Below, piece by piece: positions 34,053 through 42,461 of a DNA stretch of 55,651 nucleotides (position 1 is the stretch's first letter; each line of letters begins with the position of its first letter). A program made the translations under genes and the position numbers. This DNA comes from an uncultured Bacteroidales bacterium (GTDB taxonomy: Bacteria; Bacteroidota; Bacteroidia; Bacteroidales; UBA932): assembly GCA_944325445.1 (NCBI GenBank), contig CALVAG010000001.1:1-55651 (forward strand). Reading direction: 5' to 3'. Below the pieces are notes generated by a model. That model made no database searches and was not told the DNA's origin. It saw only the letters and a program-made list of their open reading frames with translations.

Positions 34053-35435
34053 ATGGCGACAGGTAAGACACTTTTCGACAAGATTTGGGACGCCCATATA
34101 GTGCAACAGCTTGAAAGCGGCCCCACACAACTCTATATAGACAGACACTATATACATGAGGTTACATCTCCCCAGGCATTCGAGGGGCTGAGGGCAAAGG
34201 GAATAAAGGTATTCAGGCCGGGCCGCACATTTGCCACGTGCGACCATAACGTGCCTACTCTCAATCAGGACAGGCCGATAGAGGACGCTTCTTGCAGAGT
34301 TCCCATAGAGGTGCTTGCAGAAAACTGCAGGGAGAACGGAATAAAATATTTTCCGCTGCGCGACCCTTCCAACGGAATCGTGCATGTCATAGGTCCGGAA
34401 CAGGGACTTACTCTGCCGGGCATGTGCATCGTATGCGGCGACAGCCATACCGCAACTCACGGGGCGTTCGGTTCCGTAGCCTTCGGAATAGGTACGAGCG
34501 AGGTGGAGATGGTGCTTGCCACCCAGACCCTGTTGCAGAACAAGCCCAAACAGATGCGCATAACCATAAACGGCAGGCTCGGAAAGTGCGTCACTCCGAA
34601 GGATGTGATTCTCTATATCATTTCCAAGGTCGGGACAGGCGGCGGAACAGGCTATTTTGTAGAGTATGCAGGCGATGTGTTTGAAAATATGAGCATGGAG
34701 GGAAGGATGACTGTCTGCAACATGAGTATAGAGATGGGGGCGCGCGGAGGATTCGTGGCGCCCGACAAGACTACGTTCGGATATATCAAAGGACGCAGGT
34801 TCGCCCCGGCCGGTGCGGAGTTCGACAAAGCCGTTGAGCAGTGGAGCATGCTTTACAGCGATGCCGATGCGGTTTTCGATAAGGAGTACACCTTTGACGG
34901 GGCCGATATCCAGCCGATGATAACATACGGTACAGACCCTGGCCGCGGGATTGCCATAGACGGTATTATCCCCGAGTGCGACGAGAGCGGAATGAAAGGG
35001 CTGGCCTATATGGGATTTGCCCCCGGTGAAAAGATGCTGGGCAAAAAGGTGGATTACATTTTCGTAGGAAGCTGCACCAACGGCAGGATAGAGGACTTCA
35101 GGGCATTCGCGGATTTCGTAAAGGGAAAAAAGGCTGCACCCGGTATAACCGTTTGGCTGGTGCCGGGCTCAGTGGAAGTTGAAAATAAGATAAAGGAAGA
35201 GGGAATAGAGACTGTCCTCAATGAGGCCGGATTCGTATTGAGGCAGCCAGGCTGTTCTGCATGTCTTGCAATGAACGATGACAAAGTGCCGGCCGGCGCA
35301 TACGCTCTCTCCACTTCGAACAGAAATTTCGAAGGGCGCCAGGGCCCCGGGGCAAGGACAATGCTCTGCAGCCCGGTAGTGGCTGCCGCCGCTGCCGTTG
35401 CCGGTGTCATTGCCGACCCGCGTTCAGTTGCATGA
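34053..35435 (+). CDS. leuC: 3-isopropylmalate dehydratase large subunit
   Basis: This is a 460-residue aconitase-family subunit holding the [4Fe-4S] cluster. It isomerises 2- to 3-isopropylmalate together with LeuD. Motifs are ATCDHNVPT near residue 67, [13 protein letters not shown] near 130, and the cluster ligands Cys in [11 protein letters not shown] near 342 and in [12 protein letters not shown] near 402. The start [15 protein letters not shown] fits the family. It lies between leuA and leuD. Confidence 0.97.
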   Translation: MATGKTLFDKIWDAHIVQQLESGPTQLYIDRHYIHEVTSPQAFEGLRAKGIKVFRPGRTFATCDHNVPTLNQDRPIEDASCRVPIEVLAENCRENGIKYFPLRDPSNGIVHVIGPEQGLTLPGMCIVCGDSHTATHGAFGSVAFGIGTSEVEMVLATQTLLQNKPKQMRITINGRLGKCVTPKDVILYIISKVGTGGGTGYFVEYAGDVFENMSMEGRMTVCNMSIEMGARGGFVAPDKTTFGYIKGRRFAPAGAEFDKAVEQWSMLYSDADAVFDKEYTFDGADIQPMITYGTDPGRGIAIDGIIPECDESGMKGLAYMGFAPGEKMLGKKVDYIFVGSCTNGRIEDFRAFADFVKGKKAAPGITVWLVPGSVEVENKIKEEGIETVLNEAGFVLRQPGCSACLAMNDDKVPAGAYALSTSNRNFEGRQGPGARTMLCSPVVAAAAAVAGVIADPRSVA

Positions 35436-35482
35436 TATATGCGTGTTTCGATGTTATTGATATGAAATAAAAAAACAGAGAT

Positions 35483-36094
35483 ATGTCTTTTGAAAAGATA
35501 AACATATTGCAGTCTCCGGTTGTGGCTACATCCGTTGAGAATATAGATACAGACCAGATTATACCGGCCCGTTTTCTGAAGGCCACTACGCGTGAAGGGT
35601 TCGGCGATGCCATGTTCAGGGACTGGAGATTCAACAGCGACGGTTCGCCTGTGCGCGATTCTGTCTTTGCGACTGCACCGGCGGGGGCGAAAATCCTTGT
35701 CGCAGGGAGAAACTTCGGTTGCGGCTCCAGCCGCGAGCATGCCGCATGGGCTCTTGCGGATTACGGTTTCAGGGCTGTAGTGTCCAGCTTTTTTGCCGAT
35801 ATTTTCAAGAACAATGCGCTCAACAACGGGTTGCTTCCCGTACAGGTGAGCGAGGATTTTCTGCAGACGATTTTGCGCCTCCGTAAGGAAAACAGCGCTC
35901 TGGAATTGAAAATCGACCTTCCGGAAAAGTATATAGAAATTGTAGGAAGCGGTTTCGAAGAGGCCGGGCGGAGAGAGTATTTCCCTATTGGCGAATATAA
36001 AAGGCACTGCCTTGAAAACGGTTTGAGCGATATAGACTACCTCATAACCACCCGCGGAATCATAGAGAATTTTGAAATTTCAAACAATAAATAG
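35483..36094 (+). CDS. leuD: 3-isopropylmalate dehydratase small subunit
   Basis: This is a 203-residue swivelling-domain subunit that completes the LeuC active site. Family features are ENIDTDQIIPARFLK near residue 20 and the substrate-binding GRNFGCGSSREHAAWAL near 75, followed by FADIFKNNALNNGLLPV. The 47-base gap after leuC is the longest within the operon but holds no terminator. leuB starts one base after the stop. Confidence 0.96.
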   Translation: MSFEKINILQSPVVATSVENIDTDQIIPARFLKATTREGFGDAMFRDWRFNSDGSPVRDSVFATAPAGAKILVAGRNFGCGSSREHAAWALADYGFRAVVSSFFADIFKNNALNNGLLPVQVSEDFLQTILRLRKENSALELKIDLPEKYIEIVGSGFEEAGRREYFPIGEYKRHCLENGLSDIDYLITTRGIIENFEISNNK

Positions 36095-36095
36095 C

Positions 36096-37178
36096 ATGAA
36101 AAAGAATATAGCGCTGTTGCCCGGTGACGGAATAGGACCGGAGATTACGGCTCAGGCTGTCGCCGTTTTGAAAAGCGTGGCGGAAAAGTATTCGCATGAG
36201 TTTGTCTTTACTGAGGGTATTGTGGGGGCGTGCGCAATAGATGAGTGCGGTGACCCCTATCCGGAGCAGACGCATAAACTCTGCATGGAGAGCGATGCAG
36301 TGCTTTTCGGAGCGATAGGCGATCCTAAATATGACAATGACCCTTCTGCAAAGGTGCGGCCGGAACAGGGGCTTCTGAAAATGCGCAAGTCATTGGGGCT
36401 TTTTGCCAATTTGAGACCTATAGAGCCGTTCGCTTCATTAAGGGAGAGTTCGCCTCTTAAAAACGAAAGGATAGAGGGTGTGAATCTTGTAATCGTAAGG
36501 GAACTTACGGGCGGTCTCTATTTCGGAGAGCCGCGCGGAAGGGATGAAAACGGAAACAGGGCCTTCGATACGTGTCTGTACAGCAAGGAAGAGATAATAA
36601 GGGTCGCAAGGGTGGCGTTCGAGCTTGCAAGGGGCAGAAAACGGCACGTTACAATGGTCGATAAGGCCAATGTTTTGGAAACAAGCCGTCTGTGGCGTGA
36701 AACTGTCAAAACGCTGCATGATTCCGAATATGCCGATATTGCATTGGATTTTATGTTTGTAGATAATGCCGCCATGCAGCTTGTTACAGCTCCGGCATTT
36801 TTCGATGTCCTGCTTACTGAAAATCTTTTCGGCGATATCCTGAGTGATGAGGCGAGCGTAATTACAGGTTCTATAGGGTTGCTCCCGTCTGCCTCTACAG
36901 GTGCGAAGGTGGCGCTGTACGAGCCTATTCACGGCTCTTTCCCTCAGGCCAAGGGGAAGAATATCGCAAACCCGATAGCTACCATTCTCTCTGCGGCAAT
37001 GATGATAGAGTGTTCCTTCGGGTTTGCAAAGGAGGCTGCCGCAATCAAAAGCGCCTGCAAAAAAGCCATAGAGGAGGGCGTGGTTACGCCTGATCTGATT
37101 GCTGCGGCGGAGCGGGCAAAGGGCAGGAAAGGCTATTCCACTACGGAAGTGGGAGAATATATCTGTAAAAATATCTGA
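36096..37178 (+). CDS. leuB: 3-isopropylmalate dehydrogenase
   Basis: This 360-residue NAD enzyme oxidises 3-isopropylmalate to the leucine keto-acid. The start MKKNIALLPGDGIGPEITAQ fits the family; a start 24 bases earlier would lie inside leuD. Motifs are GAIGDPKYD, LGLFANLRP, VRELTGGLYFGEPRG, VDKANVLETSRLWRE and the metal/NAD region ENLFGDILSDEASVITGSIGLLPSAS and EPIHGSFPQAKGKNIANP. It is the last gene of the operon and is followed by a good terminator. Confidence 0.96.
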   Translation: MKKNIALLPGDGIGPEITAQAVAVLKSVAEKYSHEFVFTEGIVGACAIDECGDPYPEQTHKLCMESDAVLFGAIGDPKYDNDPSAKVRPEQGLLKMRKSLGLFANLRPIEPFASLRESSPLKNERIEGVNLVIVRELTGGLYFGEPRGRDENGNRAFDTCLYSKEEIIRVARVAFELARGRKRHVTMVDKANVLETSRLWRETVKTLHDSEYADIALDFMFVDNAAMQLVTAPAFFDVLLTENLFGDILSDEASVITGSIGLLPSASTGAKVALYEPIHGSFPQAKGKNIANPIATILSAAMMIECSFGFAKEAAAIKSACKKAIEEGVVTPDLIAAAERAKGRKGYSTTEVGEYICKNI

Positions 37179-37211
37179 TTTTCCGGTGCGGATGCCGGAA
37201 AGTGCCGATAG

Positions 37212-37247
37212 GGGGTGCAAGGGTTCTGCCCGTATGCACCCCGTTTT
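37212..37247 (+). terminator. Terminator of the leu operon
   Basis: GGGGTGCA (37212-37219) pairs with TGCACCCC (37235-37242). An inner GGG-TTCTG-CCC extends the stem across small bulges, and GTTTT follows. Confidence 0.75.
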
Positions 37248-37273
37248 GCCGATTATAGTTTAGGTTAGGCTCT

Positions 37274-37297
37274 CAATAAGATGCAAGATCCTTATTG
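37274..37297. repeat. Inverted repeat CAATAAG-N10-CTTATTG before the recombinase gene
   Basis: The 7-base arms at 37274-37280 and 37291-37297 are exact. The arms-plus-asymmetric-centre layout would suit either a recombinase site or an autoregulatory operator. It ends 21 bases before the recombinase ATG. Confidence 0.45.
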
Positions 37298-37318
37298 TAA
37301 AAATAACAAAATAAAACT

Positions 37319-38239
37319 ATGGTTATGGCAAATAAAAAATCAGAACTGCAGGATTATTACCTTTTCAATTTCATGAGTTCCGTAATGGAGAGGCTTAAGG
37401 TTATGGGGCGGCAGAGGACGTTCGAGACTTACGCTTCCACACTGAAAAGTTTTACGGCATTCCGCAAAAACAACGATCTTGCACTTTCCGAAATGGATTC
37501 CGACATAATGATGCTTTACGAGGCATATCTGCGCAACCGCGGACTTACAAAAAATTCCACTTCGTTTTACATGAGAATCCTGCGGGCTGTCTATAACAGG
37601 GCGGTTGAAAAAGAACTCACAATCCAGCGGAATCCCTTCAGACATGTCTATACGGGAGTGGACAGAAGCGTAAAACGGGCGCTCCCGATAGACGATATCA
37701 AAAGGATAAAGGAGCTGGAACTGTCGGGGCACCGCAGTATGGCCTTTGCCCGCGATATGTTTCTCTTTTCCTTTTATACCAGGGGAATGTCCTTTGTGGA
37801 TATGGCCTTTTTGCGTAAGGAAGATTTGCGCAACGGCGTGCTCACCTACCGCAGGCGGAAAACGGGCCAGCGGCTTTCCGTGAAGTGGGAACGGTGCATG
37901 GAGGAGATTACAGGCAGGTACGATACGGGCGGAAGCAAGTATCTTCTTCCGATAATAAAGTGTTCCGACAGAGATTCGAGGATTCAGTATCAGAGCGCGA
38001 TGTGCCTGGTGAACCGGAATCTGAAGTCCGTAGGCAGGATGGCCGGAGTGCCGTTGCCGCTTACAATGTACGTTGCCCGCCACTCTTGGGCTACAGTCGC
38101 AAAGAGCAAGAATATACCTATTTCGGTGATAAGTGAAGGAATGGGGCACGATTCCGAACGTACGACGCAGATTTACCTCGCTTCGCTGGACGTTTCGGTT
38201 ATCGACAGAGCGAACAGTCTTATTCTGAATTCGATATGA
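37319..38239 (+). CDS. Tyrosine recombinase, DNA-invertase-like
   Basis: This is a 306-residue recombinase without the arm-binding N-terminal domain of element integrases. The SAM-like core-binding domain covers about residues 12-105. The catalytic domain shows Arg in FYTRGMSFVDMAF, Lys in RRRKTGQRLS, the box ARHSWATVAKSKNIPI, His in GMGHDSERTT and the nucleophile Tyr in QIYLASLD. This layout is that of chromosomal Bacteroidetes enzymes that invert short DNA segments and switch surface genes on or off. No other mobile-element gene is nearby. Two lipoprotein genes and a candidate invertible segment lie within 2 kb. An ATG six bases downstream could be the true start. Confidence 0.88.
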   Translation: MVMANKKSELQDYYLFNFMSSVMERLKVMGRQRTFETYASTLKSFTAFRKNNDLALSEMDSDIMMLYEAYLRNRGLTKNSTSFYMRILRAVYNRAVEKELTIQRNPFRHVYTGVDRSVKRALPIDDIKRIKELELSGHRSMAFARDMFLFSFYTRGMSFVDMAFLRKEDLRNGVLTYRRRKTGQRLSVKWERCMEEITGRYDTGGSKYLLPIIKCSDRDSRIQYQSAMCLVNRNLKSVGRMAGVPLPLTMYVARHSWATVAKSKNIPISVISEGMGHDSERTTQIYLASLDVSVIDRANSLILNSI

Positions 38240-38301
38240 TGTTGATGCGCAAAACGATGCATCTGAACCTTTGCGGGATGACGTCCGGAGATTGGCCAAA
38301 T

Positions 38302-38338
38302 AAAAACGGATGTACTGCCGCGCGGCAATACATCCGTT
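38302..38338 (-). terminator. Terminator of rpsU (possibly bidirectional)
   Basis: AACGGATGTA (38305-38314) and TACATCCGTT (38329-38338) are exact complements, with the self-complementary TGCCGCGCGGCA inside. On the minus strand the stem is followed by a run of five T. It lies between two convergent genes and could serve both. Confidence 0.8.
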
Positions 38339-38357
38339 CTCGCTTCTGCAAGGCATC

Positions 38358-38549
38358 TTACTCCTCTTTCAGCTGAAGATGCTTTACATATATGGCTTTT
38401 TTAATCTCTTCTCTTCTTGCAACAGATTTCTTTACGAAAGTCTTTCTGTTTCTCAACTCGCGTACGACGCCTGTCTTTTCGAATTTGCGTTTGAATTTCT
38501 TCAAAGCCCTCTCGATATTCTCACCCTCTTTGACCGGAACTATAATCAT
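38358..38549 (-). CDS. rpsU: Ribosomal protein bS21
   Basis: This 63-residue basic protein (MIIVPVKEGENIERALKKFK) is bS21 of the 30S platform, which lies next to the anti-Shine-Dalgarno of 16S rRNA. An unusually perfect Shine-Dalgarno, AAGGAGGTGG at 38566-38557, precedes the ATG by seven bases. That is rare in this phylum. It agrees with the reported bS21 feedback in Bacteroidetes, where ribosomes lacking bS21 expose the anti-Shine-Dalgarno and favour this mRNA. The gene has its own promoter and terminator. Confidence 0.97.
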   Translation of the reverse strand: MIIVPVKEGENIERALKKFKRKFEKTGVVRELRNRKTFVKKSVARREEIKKAIYVKHLQLKEE

Positions 38550-38556
38550 CTCTTAA

Positions 38557-38566
38557 CCACCTCCTT
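38557..38566 (-). promoter_or_regulatory. Perfect Shine-Dalgarno of rpsU
   Basis: AAGGAGGTGG on the minus strand, seven bases before the ATG, pairs along its length with the 3' end of 16S rRNA (CACCUCCUU). Most genes in this window lack any such site. Confidence 0.85.
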
Positions 38567-38580
38567 TTATTATAGGACTG

Positions 38581-38610
38581 CAAAGGTAATCATTTTACGC
38601 GAATCTCAAA
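38581..38610 (-). promoter_or_regulatory. Promoter of rpsU
   Basis: On the minus strand TACCTTTG (38588-38581) is a full -7 match, and TTTG (38610-38607) lies 18 bases upstream. Confidence 0.65.
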
Positions 38611-38616
38611 ATTTTC

Positions 38617-39585
38617 TTACAGGTTTTCTTCTTTTACCAAATTGAATTTTGCGGAAATCTCCTTCTGGTCTATTGCCTGCCTTAAATTGAACCGCCGTCT
38701 TTGCGTCACATAGCCTGCCTTTTCGCAGCTTACTTCAATTTGCACATTTCCCGAATTGTTGAAAGTGAGACCCTTTATGTCGAATGTCTCTGTCGTTTCG
38801 TAAGGAGTGCTCCCTACATAATTGGAATTTGTGTTTTTAACTTCGGGAGTTGAAGATACGACACGGATAGAGACATCCGCTCCTTTGGGTGAAGAGTCTA
38901 TAAACCATCTTATTACGGTAGATTCCAATGCAGTGTCGCCATCTCCGCTGACCTGTTTGTTGCCTTCCAGTGCGGCAGTTGAAGATTTTGTAAGGAAGAA
39001 TGCTATCCTGTCCCAGTCCACATCTTCCAATGCATTGGCATAAGCCTCGTTCATCACCCTGTTGGCCGCGGCAAAGTCCGAAGCTGAAGAATTGGCGCTC
39101 GCCCTGCCTGTTACGGTTACATTAGGATAGACCAATTGGCGGTCCGAATCCGATACTTCTACATTTAAATGTACCGTGCCGGCCCAGCCGATGCCCGAGA
39201 GAAAGTTTACCGAAAACTCCTTTATCGTAACGCTCATCATGTAATCCGTGGCAATGTCTGCATCCAGATTGAAGCCCATTGTGCGCATATAGCGTCTCAT
39301 GCTTTCAGATACGAACGAAGTGATTTCGGGGTTTACCCTTACGGCTGGCAACGATATGGCGCTGGCATCATATTTTTGCAATATATTGTGGTTCGCTCTG
39401 CCGTCACGTATGTTCAGACGTATTCCATAATCCATATCGACAAACCTGTCGGCGTAGGCGTTTTGTGTCAGGGTCAGATTTATGACCGGTACGGCCGGGG
39501 CGGCTACGGGAGAGACCCTTTTAGGCGAGCATCCGAACAGCAGCAGCGCAGCCGATAATATGGCAATCAAGTTCTTTGTTCTCAT
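38617..39585 (-). CDS. Lipoprotein with YajG-like N-terminal region
   Basis: This 322-residue lipoprotein has lipobox LLFGC (MRTKNLIAILSAALLLFGCS). Residues about 35-200 resemble YajG-like lipoproteins: INLTLTQNAYADRFV, LRVNPEITSFVSESMRRYMRTMGF-type text and a beta-rich core with YMMSVTIKEFSVNF. The last 90 residues form a PEGA-like beta-sandwich (DSSPKGADVSIRVVSSTP, YVGSTPYETTETFDI). It follows the 171-residue lipoprotein gene after eight bases and is surely co-transcribed with it. Function is unknown; YajG-like proteins are poorly characterised. Confidence 0.75.
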   Translation of the reverse strand: MRTKNLIAILSAALLLFGCSPKRVSPVAAPAVPVINLTLTQNAYADRFVDMDYGIRLNIRDGRANHNILQKYDASAISLPAVRVNPEITSFVSESMRRYMRTMGFNLDADIATDYMMSVTIKEFSVNFLSGIGWAGTVHLNVEVSDSDRQLVYPNVTVTGRASANSSASDFAAANRVMNEAYANALEDVDWDRIAFFLTKSSTAALEGNKQVSGDGDTALESTVIRWFIDSSPKGADVSIRVVSSTPEVKNTNSNYVGSTPYETTETFDIKGLTFNNSGNVQIEVSCEKAGYVTQRRRFNLRQAIDQKEISAKFNLVKEENL

Positions 39586-39593
39586 GGCTGTAA

Positions 39594-40109
39594 TCAGTTA
39601 TTCGTATGAAGTTTTATTATTTTGGCTTCGACAGTTGTCTTGTACAGTATATCGTCTTTTCCGGACTGTTCCACGTTCGTTGAGACGATTGGCTCTATAA
39701 TGCCGTCGGCCCCGTTGGTTTTGGCTACATTTATAAGCCGGTACATGGCGAGCCTCCTGACAACCTCTTCGGGCTGGATGATATTTACGATTTCTCCTCT
39801 ATAGTCATTTGACAGATAGCCTAATTTCAGGATGCCCGAATGTTCGAGCCTCCAGCCGGTTTTGCTTTTCGTATAGCTGAGCGAAAATTCGTTGTTCTGG
39901 TCTATGATTTCAATTTTCGACCCGCGTTCCCTGTATATGACAACGGCTTCTGCTGTAATTGTATTGAGAATGTCGTAATCTTCGCGCTCGAGGTTCAGCT
40001 CGTCCAGGGAGACGGAATTTACGGTGTTCAATGCTTTCGGAACGATTACCTGTGTGCCGCACGATGCCAATGACACGGCTGCGGCAATAAGAAACAGTAA
40101 TTTTTTCAT
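39594..40109 (-). CDS. Small lipoprotein of unknown function
   Basis: This 171-residue lipoprotein begins MKKLLFLIAAAVSLASCGTQ with a standard lipobox. The mature part is mixed alpha/beta, with LNTITAEAVVIYRERG and a conserved-looking AMYRLINVAKTNGADGIIEPIVST, a pattern seen in small envelope lipoproteins with a SHOCT- or YbjQ-like layout. I do not recognise a specific family. It is first in a two-gene minus-strand operon with the YajG-like lipoprotein. Its upstream region carries the 16-base inverted repeats discussed at 40144-40310. Confidence 0.75.
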   Translation of the reverse strand: MKKLLFLIAAAVSLASCGTQVIVPKALNTVNSVSLDELNLEREDYDILNTITAEAVVIYRERGSKIEIIDQNNEFSLSYTKSKTGWRLEHSGILKLGYLSNDYRGEIVNIIQPEEVVRRLAMYRLINVAKTNGADGIIEPIVSTNVEQSGKDDILYKTTVEAKIIKLHTNN

Positions 40110-40143
40110 ATAAATTAAAATTTAAGGTTTGTGTATAAAATCT

Positions 40144-40310
40144 GTCTCTATGAAAGAGATGGATGCTTTTATAATTAACTGTATTACAATAATATATATA
40201 ATATGAATTCTCAACTGTTCCGGTAATTGGACATTAATTCCCTCTGCCCGCCGATTTTATATGAAAAAAGAACTTTTTTTGTTAATTTTGTCTGTCTCTT
40301 TCATAGAGAC
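40144..40310. repeat. 16-base inverted repeats enclosing divergent promoter-like boxes
   Basis: GTCTCTATGAAAGAGA (40144-40159) is the exact reverse complement of TCTCTTTCATAGAGAC (40295-40310). Each copy is itself a dyad, TCTCT and AGAGA around an asymmetric 5-base core, the layout of tyrosine recombinase crossover sites and also of some operators. The 135 bases between carry a rightward TAATTTTG box that ends four bases before the right repeat. Confidence 0.65.
40283..40290 (+). promoter_or_regulatory. Rightward -7 box inside the inverted-repeat segment
   Basis: TAATTTTG matches TAnnTTTG. TATG lies 19 bases upstream, one mismatch from TTTG. The predicted start falls in the right-hand inverted repeat. 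Confidence 0.5.
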
Positions 40311-40365
40311 GTGCATTCTTTTTCATTAATAATCAATCATTTTACAGGTCCGGTTTTTATTCCTG

Positions 40366-40515
40366 ATGAAAAAGATTCCTGTTGCGGCAATGCTCTCCCT
40401 TTTCCCCGACGAGCCTCTTCGACTCCCATGTTGTCCTGCTGTACGGGAATGGCGGAAATATATGAAAGCACTTTTAATGGGAATTTCTGTTAAACTTGTT
40501 GTGAACGGGGTGTAA
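40366..40515 (+). CDS. Doubtful small ORF upstream of mutA
   Basis: A 49-codon frame starts MKKIPVAAMLSLFPDEPLRL and ends VVNGV. It lies downstream of the box at 40283-40290 and its stop overlaps the region upstream of the mutA -7 box. It has no recognisable domain and no Shine-Dalgarno. It may be chance. Confidence 0.2.
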   Translation: MKKIPVAAMLSLFPDEPLRLPCCPAVREWRKYMKALLMGISVKLVVNGV

Positions 40516-40532
40516 TTGGAAACAATTTTTGT

Positions 40533-40540
40533 TAAATTTG
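40533..40540 (+). promoter_or_regulatory. -7 box of mutAB
   Basis: TAAATTTG matches TAnnTTTG and lies 53 bases before the mutA ATG. No TTTG is found at the usual -33 distance. Confidence 0.5.
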
Positions 40541-40593
40541 CAAGATATAGGGTAAAGAAAACAATTTGAATCCATTATATTAAACAAAACAAC

Positions 40594-42459
40594 ATGGCAG
40601 AAAAACTATTTGCTGAATTTCCACCGGTTTCCACAGAGCAGTGGGAACAGGTGATAATCAAAGACCTGAAGGGCGCTGATTATGAGAAGAAACTTGTATG
40701 GAGAACTCCGGAAGGATTCTCTGTCCGCCCTTATTATCGTGCCGAAAATCTGAAGGATGTGAAGCATCTGGGAACAGTTCCGGGATGTTTTCCTTTCGTA
40801 AGGGGCACAAAAGATAATAACGATTGGCTCATACGTCAAGACTATTGTGCACATGACGGTAATTATGAAAAAGCGAACGCACAGGCTGTAGACGGCCTTG
40901 CAAAAGGTGTAACCGCCGTAGGATTTTGCATAGACGGGGAAAAGGAGATAAGCGAAGCTCAAATGAAAACCCTGCTCAAAGGTATAGACCTCGGCAAGGT
41001 GGAGGTAAACTTTACCGGTTGCTGCTGCGCTTCCGTGGAGATTGTAAAAACCTTTTTGAACGTAGCAAAGGCGGAAGGGGTGAAACCCGAGGATCTTAAG
41101 GCTTCATTCGATTATGATCCTCTCAGAGTGCTGAATCAAAAGGGCGCTTTCTGCAGCGACAACTCCATGGAGAGACTCAAGGAGGTCGTAGAGGCCGTGA
41201 AGGATTACCCTCATATCCGTGTCGTAGGTGTTGAGGCTTACGCTTTCAATGATGCAGGCGCTACGATTGTTCAGGAGCTCGCATTCGGTCTTGCAATGGG
41301 AAGCGAATATCTCAGCAAACTGACTGATGCAGGCGTAAGCGCCGACGAGGCCGCAAAACGCATCAAATTCACATTCGCCGTAGGTTCTACATACTTTATG
41401 GAGATTGCAAAATTCCGTGCAGCCCGTATGCTGTGGGCGAATATCGTAGCGGCTTACGGTGCACAGAAGGAGTGCAGCAAGAAGATAAAGGTGCATGCGG
41501 TAACAAGCGAATGGAACCAGACAGTATATGACGCTTATGTGAATATGCTCCGTGGTACAACCGAGGCGATGAGCGCCACTATAGCGGGAGTCGATTCTCT
41601 CGAGGTCTTGCCTTTCGACTATGCATTCCGCGCTCCGGGAGAGTTCAGCAACCGTATTGCGAGAAACGCACAGATAATCCTTAAAGAGGAGTCGCATTTC
41701 GATAAGGTCGTAGACCCTTCTGCCGGTTCATATTATGTGGAGAACCTTACAGAGTCTATCGCGGATGCCGCATGGGCGCTGTTCGAGAAGGTCGAAGGCA
41801 TGGGCGGTTATATAGAGGCATTCAAGGCTTCATTCGTTCAGAATGCGATTAAGGAGAGTTCAGAGAAACGCGATAAAAATATTGCAACCCGCAGAGAAAC
41901 CATTCTCGGCACGAACCAGTATCCTAACTTCAACGAGAAGGCAGACAAGGATATTACGCTGGAGGTCGTTACAAGAAAACCCGCACCTGCCGTAAGCGGA
42001 GCCATGCTGGGTGCGCCGCTCGAGAAATACAGAGGTGCACAGGCTTTCGAGGCTATGAGATTCAAAACCGACAAGAGCGGCAGACAGCCGGTTGCATTCA
42101 TGGTTACATACGGTAATCTGGCAATGTGCCGCGCACGTGCCCAGTTTGCATGTAACTTCTTTGCCGTTGCAGGTTTCAAGGTCGTAGACAACAACAGATT
42201 CTCATCTGTAGAGGAGGGAGTCAAGGCTGCTCTGGAGGCTAAGGCCGACATTATAGTTGCCTGCTCATCTGATGACGAGTACGCAGAGGGCGCGGCAAAA
42301 ATGGCCGGGCTTGTAGGCGATAAGGCAATCGTAGTCGTTGCAGGCGAGCCTGCATGCAAGGATGAGCTGATAGCGAAAGGTGTTACCAACTTTATCAGCG
42401 TAAAGAGCAACGTTCTTGAAACTTTAAAAGATTATCAAACTAAACTTGGAATTAAATAG
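40594..42459 (+). CDS. mutA: Methylmalonyl-CoA mutase small subunit
   Basis: This is the 621-residue non-catalytic partner of the heterodimeric mutase. It keeps the TIM-barrel layout of the family ([62 protein letters not shown]) and has a degenerate C-terminal Rossmann domain. That C-terminal domain lacks the DxHxxG cobalamin-ligand motif, as expected for MutA. The complex interconverts succinyl-CoA and methylmalonyl-CoA, a step in propionate formation by gut Bacteroidetes. Codons such as CGT and ATC are used more here than in most neighbours, which suggests high expression. mutB follows after two bases. Confidence 0.96.
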   Translation: MAEKLFAEFPPVSTEQWEQVIIKDLKGADYEKKLVWRTPEGFSVRPYYRAENLKDVKHLGTVPGCFPFVRGTKDNNDWLIRQDYCAHDGNYEKANAQAVDGLAKGVTAVGFCIDGEKEISEAQMKTLLKGIDLGKVEVNFTGCCCASVEIVKTFLNVAKAEGVKPEDLKASFDYDPLRVLNQKGAFCSDNSMERLKEVVEAVKDYPHIRVVGVEAYAFNDAGATIVQELAFGLAMGSEYLSKLTDAGVSADEAAKRIKFTFAVGSTYFMEIAKFRAARMLWANIVAAYGAQKECSKKIKVHAVTSEWNQTVYDAYVNMLRGTTEAMSATIAGVDSLEVLPFDYAFRAPGEFSNRIARNAQIILKEESHFDKVVDPSAGSYYVENLTESIADAAWALFEKVEGMGGYIEAFKASFVQNAIKESSEKRDKNIATRRETILGTNQYPNFNEKADKDITLEVVTRKPAPAVSGAMLGAPLEKYRGAQAFEAMRFKTDKSGRQPVAFMVTYGNLAMCRARAQFACNFFAVAGFKVVDNNRFSSVEEGVKAALEAKADIIVACSSDDEYAEGAAKMAGLVGDKAIVVVAGEPACKDELIAKGVTNFISVKSNVLETLKDYQTKLGIK

Positions 42460-42461
42460 TC

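Larger units (their letters stand above)
40110..40593. other. 484-base gap between lipoprotein operon and mutAB
   Basis: This gap holds 16-base inverted repeats at 40144-40159 and 40295-40310 and a possible leftward -7 box (TATTATTG, 40194-40187). It also holds rightward boxes at 40283-40290 and 40533-40540, and a doubtful 49-codon frame at 40366-40515. No cobalamin riboswitch signature or RNA gene was recognised. Confidence 0.6.

Noticed and set aside
40227..40493. 88-codon frame upstream of mutA
   Set aside because: It crosses the inverted repeat and promoter-like boxes, shows no domain and has a low-complexity, Cys/Phe-rich translation.
40300..40593. Cobalamin riboswitch before mutAB
   Set aside because: I looked for the conserved B12-box core and the surrounding stems and found none. 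A covariance-model search would settle it.
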